Below are positions 28,037 to 37,648 of a stretch of DNA of 44,586 nucleotides, in pieces (position 1 is the first letter of the stretch; every line of letters begins with the position of its first letter). Source of the DNA: Anaerosolibacter sp. (GTDB lineage: Bacteria; Bacillota; Clostridia; Peptostreptococcales; Thermotaleaceae); the NCBI RefSeq assembly GCF_029240175.1, contig NZ_JARBTM010000021.1, forward strand, positions 1-44,586, read 5' to 3'. The notes beneath the pieces are model-generated. The model saw only the letters and a program-made list of their open reading frames with translations, did not search any database and was not told the DNA's origin. Position numbers and translations under genes: made by a program.

Positions 28037-29587
28037 ATGAAAGATAAGGTGCAGACAGAGAAACTGGGCAATGTAGTCCGAAGTGATGTGATTATCATAG
28101 GAACAGGCATTGCGGGACTATATACGGCTTTAAATATCAACGAAAGCTATAGGGTTACAGTGCTCACTAAGACAGCCCTTGAGATGAACAATAGCAACCT
28201 AGCCCAAGGTGGTATTGCTGCCTGTGTGAGTCCTGCCGACGACTTTGAAGCCCACTATGAGGATACTATGAAAGCAGGGGCCTATCATAATCATCGGGAG
28301 CATACCCGAATACTGATTGAGGAAGCACCTGTAAATATTGAAAGGCTCCTGCGGTATGGGGTGGATCTTGATCGGGATGAAGAGGGAAAGCTCCTAGTGA
28401 CCAGGGAGGGCGGCCACAGCAAGCGGAGGGTACTCCATGCGAAAGATGCCACGGGCAGGGAGATCATTCGAGGACTTGGTAAAGAAATTCATCGACGAAG
28501 GAATATTCAGGTACAAGAGTATGTATGGGCTACTCGGCTAATGATGTCACCAAAAGGATTGATTGGTATTGCGGCTATAAACAAGGATGAAGAGCAAATA
28601 ATTTATCAGGCCCATTGTATCGTTTTCGCCACTGGGGGAGTGGGTCAAATTTATAAAAACACTACCAACCCATCGGTGGCTACTGGTGATGGGATTGCCA
28701 TGGCCTATGAAGCAGGGGCAGAAATCCAGGATATGGAATTTATACAGTTCCATCCCACGGCGATGTACACGGATACACCAGGACAGAAGTTTTTAATCTC
28801 TGAGGCTGTTCGAGGTGAAGGAGCAATTCTCAGGAATGTCCAAGGAGAAGCCTTTATGGAAAAGTACCATGAGCTTAAGGATTTGGCACCTCGGGATATT
28901 GTGGCCCGAAGTATTTTTGCGGAGATGATCCAAACACATCAATCCCATGTGTATTTAGATATCACCCATAAAGGAGAAGCATTTATCCGACACAGATTTC
29001 CAACGATTTATAGCCATTGCTTAAAAGCGGGGATCGATATGACCAAGGAATGGATTCCGGTGGCGCCGGCTGAACACTATATCATGGGTGGAATTCTCAC
29101 GGATGAGTATGGGAGAACCAATATTGAGGGCTTATATGCCTGTGGTGAGTGTGCTTGTACCGGCGTCCATGGAGCCAATCGATTAGCCAGTAATTCGCTG
29201 CTGGAGGGTTTGGTTTTTGGAAAACGAGTGGCGGAGGATATCAATGAAAAGCTAAATCAAAACAGATCTAGAGAAGCTGTATCTATTGGGTGGATAGATA
29301 CAGGTGTAGAGATAGCAAAGACAGAGGAAGAGCTTTCTGTGTTAAAAAATCGGTTAAAAGACACGATGGATCGACACGTGTCTATTATTCGAACGGAGAG
29401 GGGCTTAAAGCAGGCTCAAAATGAGGTAAACAAGATGAAAGAAGTTCTTGAGGAAAACAGGGAAAACTCCATTCCTTATTATGAACTTAAAAATATGATC
29501 ACGGTTGCCTTATTGATTATCGAAGATGCACTGAAGAGAAAAGAAAGCCTGGGGGGACACTATCGCCAGGATGAGATGGAGGGATAG
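28037..29587 (+). CDS. nadB: L-aspartate oxidase
   Basis: A 516-residue flavoprotein that oxidises L-aspartate to iminoaspartate, often with fumarate as acceptor in anaerobes. GTGIAGLYTALNI is the FAD site, SNLAQGGIAA the second flavin contact, and HPTAMY and RGEGAILRN belong to the succinate dehydrogenase/fumarate reductase family. AAGGAGAA precedes the ATG. nadC begins two bases after its stop. Confidence 0.97.
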   Translation: MKDKVQTEKLGNVVRSDVIIIGTGIAGLYTALNINESYRVTVLTKTALEMNNSNLAQGGIAACVSPADDFEAHYEDTMKAGAYHNHREHTRILIEEAPVNIERLLRYGVDLDRDEEGKLLVTREGGHSKRRVLHAKDATGREIIRGLGKEIHRRRNIQVQEYVWATRLMMSPKGLIGIAAINKDEEQIIYQAHCIVFATGGVGQIYKNTTNPSVATGDGIAMAYEAGAEIQDMEFIQFHPTAMYTDTPGQKFLISEAVRGEGAILRNVQGEAFMEKYHELKDLAPRDIVARSIFAEMIQTHQSHVYLDITHKGEAFIRHRFPTIYSHCLKAGIDMTKEWIPVAPAEHYIMGGILTDEYGRTNIEGLYACGECACTGVHGANRLASNSLLEGLVFGKRVAEDINEKLNQNRSREAVSIGWIDTGVEIAKTEEELSVLKNRLKDTMDRHVSIIRTERGLKQAQNEVNKMKEVLEENRENSIPYYELKNMITVALLIIEDALKRKESLGGHYRQDEMEG

Positions 29588-29589
29588 GT

Positions 29590-30426
29590 TTGTTGAATCA
29601 ATTAATGGTTGAAGAAATCATTCGTCATGCATTAAAGGAAGATATGAATTATGGCGATGTGACTAGCGATACCTTGATTCCACTTGAAGCTATGGCAGCG
29701 GCAAGAATGACAGCCAAGGAGGATGGTGTAATTGCAGGGCTGGCTGTGGCAGAAATGACTTTTAAAACAGTAGATTCAACACTATCTTTTGTAGCGCTGA
29801 AAAAGGATGGAGATACTGTAAAAAAAGGTGACCATATTGCTGAAATCAAGGGATCTATCCGAGGAATTCTGAAGGCGGAGCGCCTCGCCTTAAATTTAAT
29901 CCAAAGAATGTCAGGGATTGCTACCTTGTCGAAGGCATACGCCGACGAAGTAGAAGGATATACAACAAGGGTAGTGGATACCAGGAAGACGACACCAGGA
30001 CTAAGGATATTGGAAAAATATGCAGTAAAAGTGGGTGGATGTCATAATCACCGCTTCAATCTATCCGATGCAGTAATGATCAAGGATAATCATATCAAAG
30101 CTGTAGGGAGTATTACAAAAGCCATTGAGATGGTTAGACAGAGCATTCCCCACACCATGAAAATTGAGGTAGAGGTAGAATCTTTAGCCCAGCTTCAAGA
30201 AGCCTTGGAGGCCAAAGCAGACATTATTATGCTGGACAATATGGATACGGACACGATGAGGGATGCTGTTAAAATCACTGGCGGCAGAGCAATTCTAGAA
30301 GCTTCAGGGAATATCACCAAGGAAAGACTTAGAGAAATCGCAGCGATTGGCATCGATGTTATATCTGTAGGCGCACTGACTCACTCTGTAAAGTCTTTAG
30401 ATATCAGTTTAAACATTATTAAATAG
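29590..30426 (+). CDS. nadC: Nicotinate-nucleotide pyrophosphorylase (quinolinate phosphoribosyltransferase)
   Basis: A 278-residue enzyme converting quinolinate and PRPP to nicotinate mononucleotide. DTRKTTPGLRILEKYAV, GGCHNHRFNLSDAVMIKDNH and the C-terminal ASGNIT and ISVGALTHS are diagnostic. There is no ATG near the ribosome site: GGAGGG at 29578-29583 serves one of two consecutive TTG codons (29590 or 29593). The next ATG is too far away. Last gene of nadABC. Confidence 0.96.
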   Translation: MLNQLMVEEIIRHALKEDMNYGDVTSDTLIPLEAMAAARMTAKEDGVIAGLAVAEMTFKTVDSTLSFVALKKDGDTVKKGDHIAEIKGSIRGILKAERLALNLIQRMSGIATLSKAYADEVEGYTTRVVDTRKTTPGLRILEKYAVKVGGCHNHRFNLSDAVMIKDNHIKAVGSITKAIEMVRQSIPHTMKIEVEVESLAQLQEALEAKADIIMLDNMDTDTMRDAVKITGGRAILEASGNITKERLREIAAIGIDVISVGALTHSVKSLDISLNIIK

Positions 30427-30486
30427 GTCCATAGATATGTAATTCATCCTAAACGTATATGCAGTAGAGGAAATAATCATGTTACT

Positions 30487-30546
30487 GTTAGCGGTTAGCA
30501 GTTAGCGGGTTTTGAGGTTGTGGCGGCTAACAGCTAACTGCTAACC
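30487..30546. repeat. Palindrome with GTTAGCN heptamer arms
   Basis: Three GTTAGC-type heptamers (30487-30506) face three inverted GCTAAC heptamers (30526-30546) across a 19-base centre. It can fold as a long hairpin after nadC, but there is no T run. It has the same plan as 181-288 and 8676-8784 with another repeat unit. Confidence 0.6.
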
Positions 30547-30599
30547 AAAAGGACATTTATTTTGATAAGAGTTATCTATAATAGAAAGAGGTGAGTGAT

Positions 30600-31637
30600 A
30601 TGAATAAGCATAATAATAGGTTTAGGGATTATATTATACAAGCATTGAATGGTATGGCTCTTGGATTATTTTCTTCTTTGATCATTGGACTGATTCTTAA
30701 ACAGATTGGAGATTATACCCAGATAACAAGCCTATCTTCCTTCGGAAAAGCAGCACAGCTGTTGATGGGACCAGCCATTGGGGCTGGTGTAGCCTTTAGC
30801 GTAAAAGCGCCGCCGTTGGGAATCTTTGCTTCCATCGTAGCCGGGGCCATTGGTGCAGGAACGATTGCACCTACCCCGGAAGGGGCATTCCTTATAAAAA
30901 CGGGAGAGCCTGTGGGGGCGTTCGTGGCAGCCTTGATAGGGGCTGAGTTTTCCAAACTGATTTCAGGAAAAACAAAGGTAGATATTGTCTTGGTACCTGC
31001 AGGAACCATCATTTTAGGTGGATTGGCTGGTGTCTTTGTGGGGCCAGTGATGACCTATGTGATGAAGGGATTGGGAGATGTGATCAATCGTGCCACGGAG
31101 CTCCAGCCTATACCCATGGGTATTATTGTAGCTGTATTGATGGGTATGATTCTGACTTTGCCCATCAGTAGTGCGGCGCTAGCTATCTCTTTAGGATTGA
31201 GTGGATTGGCAGCAGGTGCTTCCGTTGCAGGGTGTGCAGCTCAGATGGTGGGTTTTGCAGTGGCAAGCTATAGAGAAAATGGGTTAGGGGGACTGATTGC
31301 CCAAGGGTTAGGAACGTCTATGCTTCAGGTCCCAAACATCATTAGAAATCCTAAGATATGGATACCACCTACTTTAGCCAGTGCCATCCTGGGACCCATT
31401 GCAACCTATGTAATGAAGATGGAAAACAATAGTATTGGTGCAGGAATGGGTACCAGCGGATTGGTGGGTCAGTTTGGAACCGTAGCTGCCATGGCTGGAA
31501 AGCAGCCGATGCAGTTGATTATCGGGAAGATCGCACTATTACATTTTATTTTACCAGCAATTCTAACCCTTATCATTTCAGAATATATGCGAAAAAAAGG
31601 CTGGATTCAATTTGGAGATATGAAATTGGATCGATAG
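30600..31637 (+). CDS. Orphan PTS EIIC-like membrane protein (PF13303 type)
   Basis: A 345-residue polytopic membrane protein of about ten hydrophobic segments, rich in glycine, of the EIIC_2 group that includes Clostridium PfoR. Family-like parts are NGMALGLFSSLIIG, MGPAIGAGVAFSVKAPPLG and GLGTSMLQVPNI. AGAGGTG fits the ATG at 30600 better than the GTG at 30591. No EIIA or EIIB gene is near, so PTS transport is doubtful and a different transport or regulatory role is possible. It lies between nadC and an unrelated gene. Confidence 0.82.
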   Translation: MNKHNNRFRDYIIQALNGMALGLFSSLIIGLILKQIGDYTQITSLSSFGKAAQLLMGPAIGAGVAFSVKAPPLGIFASIVAGAIGAGTIAPTPEGAFLIKTGEPVGAFVAALIGAEFSKLISGKTKVDIVLVPAGTIILGGLAGVFVGPVMTYVMKGLGDVINRATELQPIPMGIIVAVLMGMILTLPISSAALAISLGLSGLAAGASVAGCAAQMVGFAVASYRENGLGGLIAQGLGTSMLQVPNIIRNPKIWIPPTLASAILGPIATYVMKMENNSIGAGMGTSGLVGQFGTVAAMAGKQPMQLIIGKIALLHFILPAILTLIISEYMRKKGWIQFGDMKLDR

Positions 31638-31638
31638 T

Positions 31639-31667
31639 TTGAACTATGATTCTCTCGGTAGTATAAT
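31639..31667 (+). promoter_or_regulatory. Promoter of the UPF0182 gene, inside a terminator
   Basis: TTGAAC (31639-31644), 17 bases, then a perfect TATAAT (31662-31667). The -10 overlaps the left arm of the hairpin at 31649-31700. Confidence 0.55.
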
Positions 31668-31700
31668 AAAGCTAAGGCGGATACTACGGAGAGAATTTTT
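31649..31700 (+). terminator. Terminator of the EIIC-like gene
   Basis: A 16-bp stem with one mismatch (31649-31664 with 31681-31696), followed by TTTTT. The loop is 16 bases. Confidence 0.78.
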
Positions 31701-31730
31701 CTATGCAAAAAATAAGATTGGGGTGAAAGA

Positions 31731-34484
31731 ATGCAAAAAACGAGACGTTGGATTGGAAGTACGCTGATTGCTGCAATAATTATTTTGTTGGCATCCTTCA
31801 GTACATTGGTTCATTTTATTACAGATTATCAATGGTTTAAGGAGCTAGGCTTTGATCAAGTGTTTTTGACAAAGCTTATGACCCAGTTAAAGATTGGGTT
31901 TCCCTTATTTGTATTGCTAACAATTTTTATTTTTCTATATCTACAAACTATTAAGAAGGATTATTATAAAAAGGTACAGACTGCATATCAAGGGATCGAT
32001 GAGAAGGTGATCAATCGGATTGCTTTGGGAGGCGCTGCTTTTGTATCCTTTATTACCAGTACTACCTTTACGGGAAACCTGTGGTTTGAGTTGTTGACCT
32101 ATTTAAATACCACATCCTTTGGGGTGGCAGACCCTATCTTTGGAAAAGATATTTCTTTTTATATGTTCCAATATCCATTGATCAGCCAAATTTATACGAC
32201 AATTATCTCATTTGTTTTCTTACTGACAGTGATTACTTTGGTGTTTTATTTGGTTATGATGGGACTTAGAAGACCAACGATATTTGAGGTCAATGATTCT
32301 CCCGATGAGATCCATCTTCGCCGGGGGTTGAACCTAGAAAACGGAAAGAAGCTTCTTCATATTGCCCTGCGACAGCTATTGGTATTAGGTGTTATTTTCT
32401 TCTTGGTCTTGGGATTGGGTTATTATTTAAGAACATTTGAGTTACTGTATTCCCCTAGGGGAGTAGCCTATGGCGCCAGCTTTACAGATATTCATGTAAC
32501 CCTATGGGTGTACCGTGTTCTAATGGGATTGGCATTTTTATCTGCTATACTTCTGGTTGTAGGTGCAAAAGGAAAAAAAATGAGGTTAGCATTGACAGGA
32601 CCTGCATTGATGATTGCCTTTGGTATACTAGGTGGTTTTGTTGAGGCGGGTGTCCAGAATTTTATCGTGGCACCGGACGAGATTTCCAAGGAAAGACAGT
32701 ATTTAGAGTATAATATTCAATATACAAAAATGGCCTATGGCTTAGAATCTATTGAAGAAAAGGAATTTCCTGCGGAACAGGATTTAACAGCCCAGGATTT
32801 AGAGGAAAATAGAGAAATCATTGATAATATCCGAATCAATGATTATAGACCTGCCAATCAGTTTTATAATCAGCGGCAAGGGATCCGACCTTACTATCAG
32901 TTTAATGATGTGGATATTGATCGTTATATGATTGATGATGAATACCGACAAGTGTTTTTAGCCGCTAGAGAAATAGATATCAACAAAGTGAATGAACAAT
33001 GGATTAACCGTCATCTGAAATATACCCATGGATACGGTGCCGTATTGTCTCCGGTAAACCAGGTGACCGCAGAAGGTCAGCCTCAACTTTTGATTCAGAA
33101 TATCCCGCCGGAATCAAAGATAGAAGGAATAGAGATTCAACGACCTGAAATTTACTATGGTGAGTTGACAAATCATTATATCCTTACCAATACCCAGGAA
33201 AAGGAGTTTGATTACCCCAAGGGGGATCAAAATGCCGAGACACTCTATGAAGGGACTGGAGGAATCCGTCTTAATGGACTAAACAAGCTGCTATATGCTA
33301 TACGCAATGGAAGCTTAAAGATGTTGATATCAGGAAATGTAACTGGGGACAGCAAGATCCTGATGCACCGAAATATCAATGATAGAGTGCAAAAAATTGC
33401 ACCCTTTATCCATTATGATGGGGACCCCTATTTGGTCATTAATGAAGGAAAATTGTTCTGGGTGATTGATGGCTTTACCTTGAGCAGTAATTATCCCTAT
33501 GCCCAACCCTATATAGAAGAAAGGGCAAACTATATCCGTAATGCGGTAAAAGTAGTGATTGATGCCTATAATGGTACCACCACATACTATTTGGCTGATG
33601 AAAAAGATCCTGTAGTGCAAACCTTGAGTAAAATTTTCCCTCAATTGTTTACTCCCATGGCTAAAATGCCCGAGGGAATTAAGGCTCATATGAGATATCC
33701 CCAGGAAATATTTGATATTCAGTCTGATGTATATAAGCTGTATCATATGAACAATCCAGAGGTGTTCTATCAAAAGGAAGACGTATGGGAGATTGCCAAT
33801 CAGCTCTATGAAAGAAAAGAAGAGGTGATGGAATCCAGCTATATGATCATGAAGCTTCCCAATGAGGATCAAGCTGAATTTATCCTATCTATTCCTTATA
33901 CACCAAAAGGTAAACCCAATATGACGGCCCTTTTGGTTGCAAGAAATGATGGGGAGAATTATGGGAAGCTGGTGACCTACAAGCTACCGAAACAGAAAAA
34001 TATTTATGGACCAATGCAGATAGAGACGAAGATCAACCAGGATCCCAATATATCTAAGGAGTTTTCGCTTTGGGGACAACAAGGTTCTACCTATCTCCAT
34101 GGAGATTTGCTCACGATTCCTATCAAAAACTCTTTCATTTATGTGGAGCCGATTTATTTAAAGGCTGACAATGAGAACAGTTTACCAGAGGTAAAACGAG
34201 TCATTGTCGCCTATGGAGACAATGTGGCTTACGAGGAAACCTTGGAGCAAGCACTAAACAAGCTATTTGGAACAGTGAAGGAGGAACCGCAGGCTCCGAC
34301 GGAACCGGTACCAATCATCGAGGGAGAACCTCAGAATATAAATGAATTGATTGTCAAAGCAAACCAGGTGTTTAATCAAGCCCAGGAAGCGCAAAGGGCA
34401 GGCAATTGGGCCGATTATGGAAAATATATTGACGAGCTGAAAACTATTTTAGGAAGATTAAATCAGCAGGAAACAGCAGAATAA
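31731..34484 (+). CDS. UPF0182 family large membrane protein
   Basis: A 917-residue protein of the UPF0182 family, function unknown. Seven helices occupy about the first 305 residues; the segment TDYQWFKELGFDQVFLT after TM1 is the family signature. The remaining about 600 residues form a large domain predicted outside the membrane, rich in Tyr, Asp and Asn, followed by a proline-rich linker (PQAPTEPVPIIEGEPQ) and a short helical tail. GGGGTGAAAG precedes the ATG. It is a single-gene unit between two terminators. Confidence 0.92.
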   Translation: MQKTRRWIGSTLIAAIIILLASFSTLVHFITDYQWFKELGFDQVFLTKLMTQLKIGFPLFVLLTIFIFLYLQTIKKDYYKKVQTAYQGIDEKVINRIALGGAAFVSFITSTTFTGNLWFELLTYLNTTSFGVADPIFGKDISFYMFQYPLISQIYTTIISFVFLLTVITLVFYLVMMGLRRPTIFEVNDSPDEIHLRRGLNLENGKKLLHIALRQLLVLGVIFFLVLGLGYYLRTFELLYSPRGVAYGASFTDIHVTLWVYRVLMGLAFLSAILLVVGAKGKKMRLALTGPALMIAFGILGGFVEAGVQNFIVAPDEISKERQYLEYNIQYTKMAYGLESIEEKEFPAEQDLTAQDLEENREIIDNIRINDYRPANQFYNQRQGIRPYYQFNDVDIDRYMIDDEYRQVFLAAREIDINKVNEQWINRHLKYTHGYGAVLSPVNQVTAEGQPQLLIQNIPPESKIEGIEIQRPEIYYGELTNHYILTNTQEKEFDYPKGDQNAETLYEGTGGIRLNGLNKLLYAIRNGSLKMLISGNVTGDSKILMHRNINDRVQKIAPFIHYDGDPYLVINEGKLFWVIDGFTLSSNYPYAQPYIEERANYIRNAVKVVIDAYNGTTTYYLADEKDPVVQTLSKIFPQLFTPMAKMPEGIKAHMRYPQEIFDIQSDVYKLYHMNNPEVFYQKEDVWEIANQLYERKEEVMESSYMIMKLPNEDQAEFILSIPYTPKGKPNMTALLVARNDGENYGKLVTYKLPKQKNIYGPMQIETKINQDPNISKEFSLWGQQGSTYLHGDLLTIPIKNSFIYVEPIYLKADNENSLPEVKRVIVAYGDNVAYEETLEQALNKLFGTVKEEPQAPTEPVPIIEGEPQNINELIVKANQVFNQAQEAQRAGNWADYGKYIDELKTILGRLNQQETAE

Positions 34485-34494
34485 TTGTTTGCAG

Positions 34495-34567
34495 AAATGG
34501 TGACAGAAGAGACTTCCTCAGGAAAATAAATTCCAAAGGATAGGAAACTTTTGTCACCATTTTTTTG
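34495..34567 (+). terminator. Terminator of the UPF0182 gene
   Basis: A stem of at least 9 bp with ATGGTGACA (34497-34505) facing TGTCACCAT (34552-34560), extended by A-T pairs into the following run of seven T. The 46-base loop contains a second small hairpin. Confidence 0.65.
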
Positions 34568-34613
34568 TCTATACGGTATGAGGATGCAAATATTTAAGAT
34601 GGGAGATAGTGAC

Positions 34614-36413
34614 ATGAAAAAGATAGGAATCCTTTGTTTGATCATAGCCATTATATTGATAGGGTGCGGGGAAACGGTGGTAAAGAACGATTCGCCTCAG
34701 GAGGTGCTGCCAGAAAAAAAGAGGATTGAAAATAGAAGACTAATAGGTATAGAAAGCCTTGAAAATCTTCCTGAAGGGTATATTCCTATAGCGATACACC
34801 CAGAGGATAAAGAGATTATTTATTGTATGAGATACACGGATGAAGGAAAAAAAGGCAATGTGATTGTGGGCGATTACTATCGCAAGGTAGCTGTTTTGGA
34901 GGTAAATACAAAGGCAGGTACAGAAATAGAGCTGGTTCCTGAGATGGATTTTATTACTTTGGTAAAATGGTCTCCCGACCAACAGTATCTTGGTTTTGTT
35001 GGGGGCAATCAGATGTGGCTTTATCACCAAGAGACAGGGGCAGTAGAGAATATGAATAAGGCCATCAATACACCTTCCATCCTGCAATTTGGTTGGTCTC
35101 CTGACAGTACGCGCATCTATACGGAGCATGAAAATCTCCCAAATGATGGGGTTTATGATTTGACGACCAAGGAAGGTTTGGCGGCCTACGAAATTACGGA
35201 TCGAAACCCCTACTTTAAAGATGTATATACAGAAAATCTATATATAGGTACAGCAGAAACTGCAGATGCCTATGGAAACCGTACACCCATTACAGTTCTA
35301 TTGAACCGAGAAGGAAGTATCGAAAGAATGATTGGAGAAGGACGATATCGAGATCATTTTAAAGAGCAGCTGGTTCAGGTGGGCAAGGAACACTTTGGTC
35401 TTACCTATTTTCCAGACATGGAGAATGGGAAGCTGTTGATCGATGCATATATATATCAGACAGCCTTTACGCCCCAAGGGGAGCTGATTTTTACCACAAA
35501 GGGAGATATTAGCTGGGTACCCACCTATAAACTGCACATCTACAATGACGGAAAAGTAGTGGCTGTAGCCGATGTTTCAGGGCCCCATTTTGCCATATGG
35601 CCCGATGGCAGCTATTTGACCATTGGCGGCTATGACAATGACAAAATAGATTTAAAGGATGTCTCAAAAATTAATGGGAAGATAGAAGGCATCGCGCCTT
35701 TGATTGATGGCTGGGAAAGCGTCGATATTGCTGGTATTTTGGTTGCAGGGGCTGATGCCTATGCCGACCTGTATTACAACAAGCCCGCTGCGGAAGAGGA
35801 GATAAGAAAGCGGTTATCCCAATACTATATTAACACCGATGAGCCTGTTAAGCAGAGGGCCTTTGACGATTTGTTTGAAGCCTTGAGGCAGAAGGATGAA
35901 GGCATGGGGCCAAATAAGAAATACCATATGACAGGAGAAGTTGGGGAGATAAAGATAGACGGGAATCGTGCTTCTGCCACCGTTGGATTTAGTTTACGGG
36001 ATGATGGGGGAAGTGGCTGGGGCTTTGGTTGCAGCTACGAGCTTGTGCGCAAAGAAGGCAGATGGTATATTACAGGCTTTAGTATTTTTCCGGATTCCAA
36101 GGAAAGAGTACAGGTGGAGAAGGTGGCTTTAGACTTTATGAAAAAAGCCATGGAAGGAAAAAAGCATGAATTTTTCAGTGAAAAGGATCAAGAAATTTAT
36201 GAGGGTTTAAAAGGGAAGTCTTTGAGCTTAGGGCAGATTCAATTTTGGCAGATGAGTATGCCCCATTTGGCTTCATCTGTTGAATATGCCAATCGTGCCA
36301 AGGTCTATCTTGAGGGAGAAGATCAGAGCTATACCTTGATTCTTTCAAAAGAATCAGGAAACTGGAAGGTGGAAGTATTGTCGGAAAATCAGGTTTTTGT
36401 TCCCTTTGAGTAG
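34614..36413 (+). CDS. Lipoprotein with beta-propeller-like repeats and C-terminal NTF2-like part
   Basis: A 599-residue exported lipoprotein. The signal peptide MKKIGILCLIIAIILIGC ends in a lipobox cysteine at 18, which fixes the start at 34614 with GGGAGAT upstream. Residues 50-360 hold WSPD-type repeats (VKWSPDQQYLGFVGG, FGWSPDSTRIYTEH) like TolB/WD40 blades. The final 170 residues look like an NTF2/SnoaL-type sheet (DGNRASATVGFSL, GRWYITGFSIFPD). The precise role is unknown. Anchored on the outer face of the membrane. Confidence 0.8.
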   Translation: MKKIGILCLIIAIILIGCGETVVKNDSPQEVLPEKKRIENRRLIGIESLENLPEGYIPIAIHPEDKEIIYCMRYTDEGKKGNVIVGDYYRKVAVLEVNTKAGTEIELVPEMDFITLVKWSPDQQYLGFVGGNQMWLYHQETGAVENMNKAINTPSILQFGWSPDSTRIYTEHENLPNDGVYDLTTKEGLAAYEITDRNPYFKDVYTENLYIGTAETADAYGNRTPITVLLNREGSIERMIGEGRYRDHFKEQLVQVGKEHFGLTYFPDMENGKLLIDAYIYQTAFTPQGELIFTTKGDISWVPTYKLHIYNDGKVVAVADVSGPHFAIWPDGSYLTIGGYDNDKIDLKDVSKINGKIEGIAPLIDGWESVDIAGILVAGADAYADLYYNKPAAEEEIRKRLSQYYINTDEPVKQRAFDDLFEALRQKDEGMGPNKKYHMTGEVGEIKIDGNRASATVGFSLRDDGGSGWGFGCSYELVRKEGRWYITGFSIFPDSKERVQVEKVALDFMKKAMEGKKHEFFSEKDQEIYEGLKGKSLSLGQIQFWQMSMPHLASSVEYANRAKVYLEGEDQSYTLILSKESGNWKVEVLSENQVFVPFE

Positions 36414-36448
36414 AAAAATTCCAAGGATCAATGATCCTTGGAATTTTT
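36414..36448. terminator. Bidirectional terminator
   Basis: A 17-bp perfect stem (36414-36430 with 36432-36448), with A5 on one side and T5 on the other, between the convergent lipoprotein and protease genes. Confidence 0.9.
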
Positions 36449-36470
36449 ACATAGTGCTATCTGCATCGGT

Positions 36471-37100
36471 CTAGAAGAATAACCCTGCCAATTGTCCGTA
36501 AATCATACCGATAGGCGGTCCAATGATATTGCCAGTGGTACGGCTGATAATCATCATCATAAGGATAATCCTGCCGGCAGAGTAAAGCTGATCGTAAATA
36601 GGGTGTTCCTTTAGGTTTAAAAGACCAAACAGGATATGGGAACCATCCAAAGGCGGTATGGGCAAGAGGTTAAACACAAACAGAACGATATTCATCCATA
36701 CAGTGTTGTCGAAAACCTCCATGATTGTATTGAATAGGTTATCTGATATCAAAGACGGTGGTGCGAAGGTGAAAGCCTTCATGAGCAATAGGAAAAAGAA
36801 GGCCAGGAAGAGATTCATCATAGGCCCTGCTAGAGAAACCAGAATATCATCTCTGCGTCTATTTTTAAAATTATAAGGATTTACTTCCACAGGCTTTGCC
36901 CATCCAAAGCGAGCGATGACAATCATCAAAAAACCAATGGGATCAATATGCGCCATGGGGCTGAGGGTTAATCGACCCTGGTGCTTGGGCGTGTCGTCTC
37001 CCAACCAAACTGCTGCTTGAGCATGGGCATACTCATGAAAAGAAAAACCGATTAAAATACCAGGAATGGTGAGTAGTATATCACGAATGTCAAAATTCAT
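36471..37100 (-). CDS. Site-2 protease family (M50) membrane metalloprotease
   Basis: A 209-residue intramembrane zinc protease. FHEYAH near residue 21 is the HExxH site and LLPIPPLDGSHIL supplies the third ligand aspartate. Four to six helices. This is the short M50 type common in Firmicutes, without a PDZ domain; substrate unknown. AAGGGGGA precedes the ATG at 37100; the longer reading to 37166 has no ribosome site. Confidence 0.92.
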   Translation of the reverse strand: MNFDIRDILLTIPGILIGFSFHEYAHAQAAVWLGDDTPKHQGRLTLSPMAHIDPIGFLMIVIARFGWAKPVEVNPYNFKNRRRDDILVSLAGPMMNLFLAFFFLLLMKAFTFAPPSLISDNLFNTIMEVFDNTVWMNIVLFVFNLLPIPPLDGSHILFGLLNLKEHPIYDQLYSAGRIILMMMIISRTTGNIIGPPIGMIYGQLAGLFF

Positions 37101-37185
37101 TGTTCTCCCCCTTTCATTTGTACATATAAATCTATTATAGCTTAAGATGAGAAAGGAAGGAACCACCAGTTAAAGGGAAGGTTAT

Positions 37186-37229
37186 CCCCAAAGAACAAAG
37201 TTGCCTATCGGCAACTTTGTTCTTTGGGG
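37186..37229. repeat. 20-bp perfect palindrome, REP-like
   Basis: CCCCAAAGAACAAAGTTGCC (37186-37205) and its exact inverse (37210-37229) are separated by TATC. There is no T run. GGGGACA at 37226-37232 and GGGGACG at 37258-37264 flank the next 30 bases, like ends of REP elements moved by RAYT transposases. Transcript termination is possible but less likely. Confidence 0.6.
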
Positions 37230-37274
37230 ACATATTTATTCAATATATCAATGGAAAGGGGACGCAAATGAGGA

Positions 37275-37466
37275 TTATCTTGCTCGCAAGATTTTCAATT
37301 CTTCTATGGTCATGGCATCCAATTGCTGCGCCTTTTGAGAGAATTCCCTACGGGTAATCAGGCCCTTTTCATGTAGGATTTCAATCAAGGTTGCAATGGC
37401 CAAGGTATTTCTATAGTCAACTTCCTTTAAATCACCTAATTGTGCATAAATATCAATGTCACACAT
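37275..37466 (-). CDS. Small hypothetical protein
   Basis: A 63-residue soluble protein, mostly helical, with no recognised domain: MCDIDIYAQLGDLKEVD at the start and a helix-rich remainder (ILHEKGLITRREFSQKAQQL). AAGGGGGT lies 6-13 bases before the ATG, which is the main support for it being real. It is divergent from the next hypothetical gene. Confidence 0.65.
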   Translation of the reverse strand: MCDIDIYAQLGDLKEVDYRNTLAIATLIEILHEKGLITRREFSQKAQQLDAMTIEELKILRAR

Positions 37467-37573
37467 ATCTTTACCCCCTTATCATTCTACTGTCTAAAGG
37501 ATTGCCTAAAGGGAATAGAAATATACACGCGAATGGAAAATTTTACGAGCCTAGGGGAGGCCAATCCCAGAAA

Positions 37574-37589
37574 TGGCACATATTCTGCA
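37574..37589 (+). promoter_or_regulatory. Possible sigma-54 promoter
   Basis: TGGCACATATTCTGCA has a perfect TGGCAC and GG-to-GC spacing of 12, but C for the first T of the -12 element. It lies 60 bases before the ATG of the next gene. A TATAAT at 37601-37606 without a matching -35 is an alternative. Confidence 0.35.
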
Positions 37590-37648
37590 CATGGGACAAA
37601 TATAATGCATAGTATAAAGATATATCTTTTGGTACTGGAGGAAAAGAA

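Noticed and set aside
33330-33872. 180-residue minus-strand frame
   Set aside because: It is antisense to the UPF0182 coding region, with no independent support.
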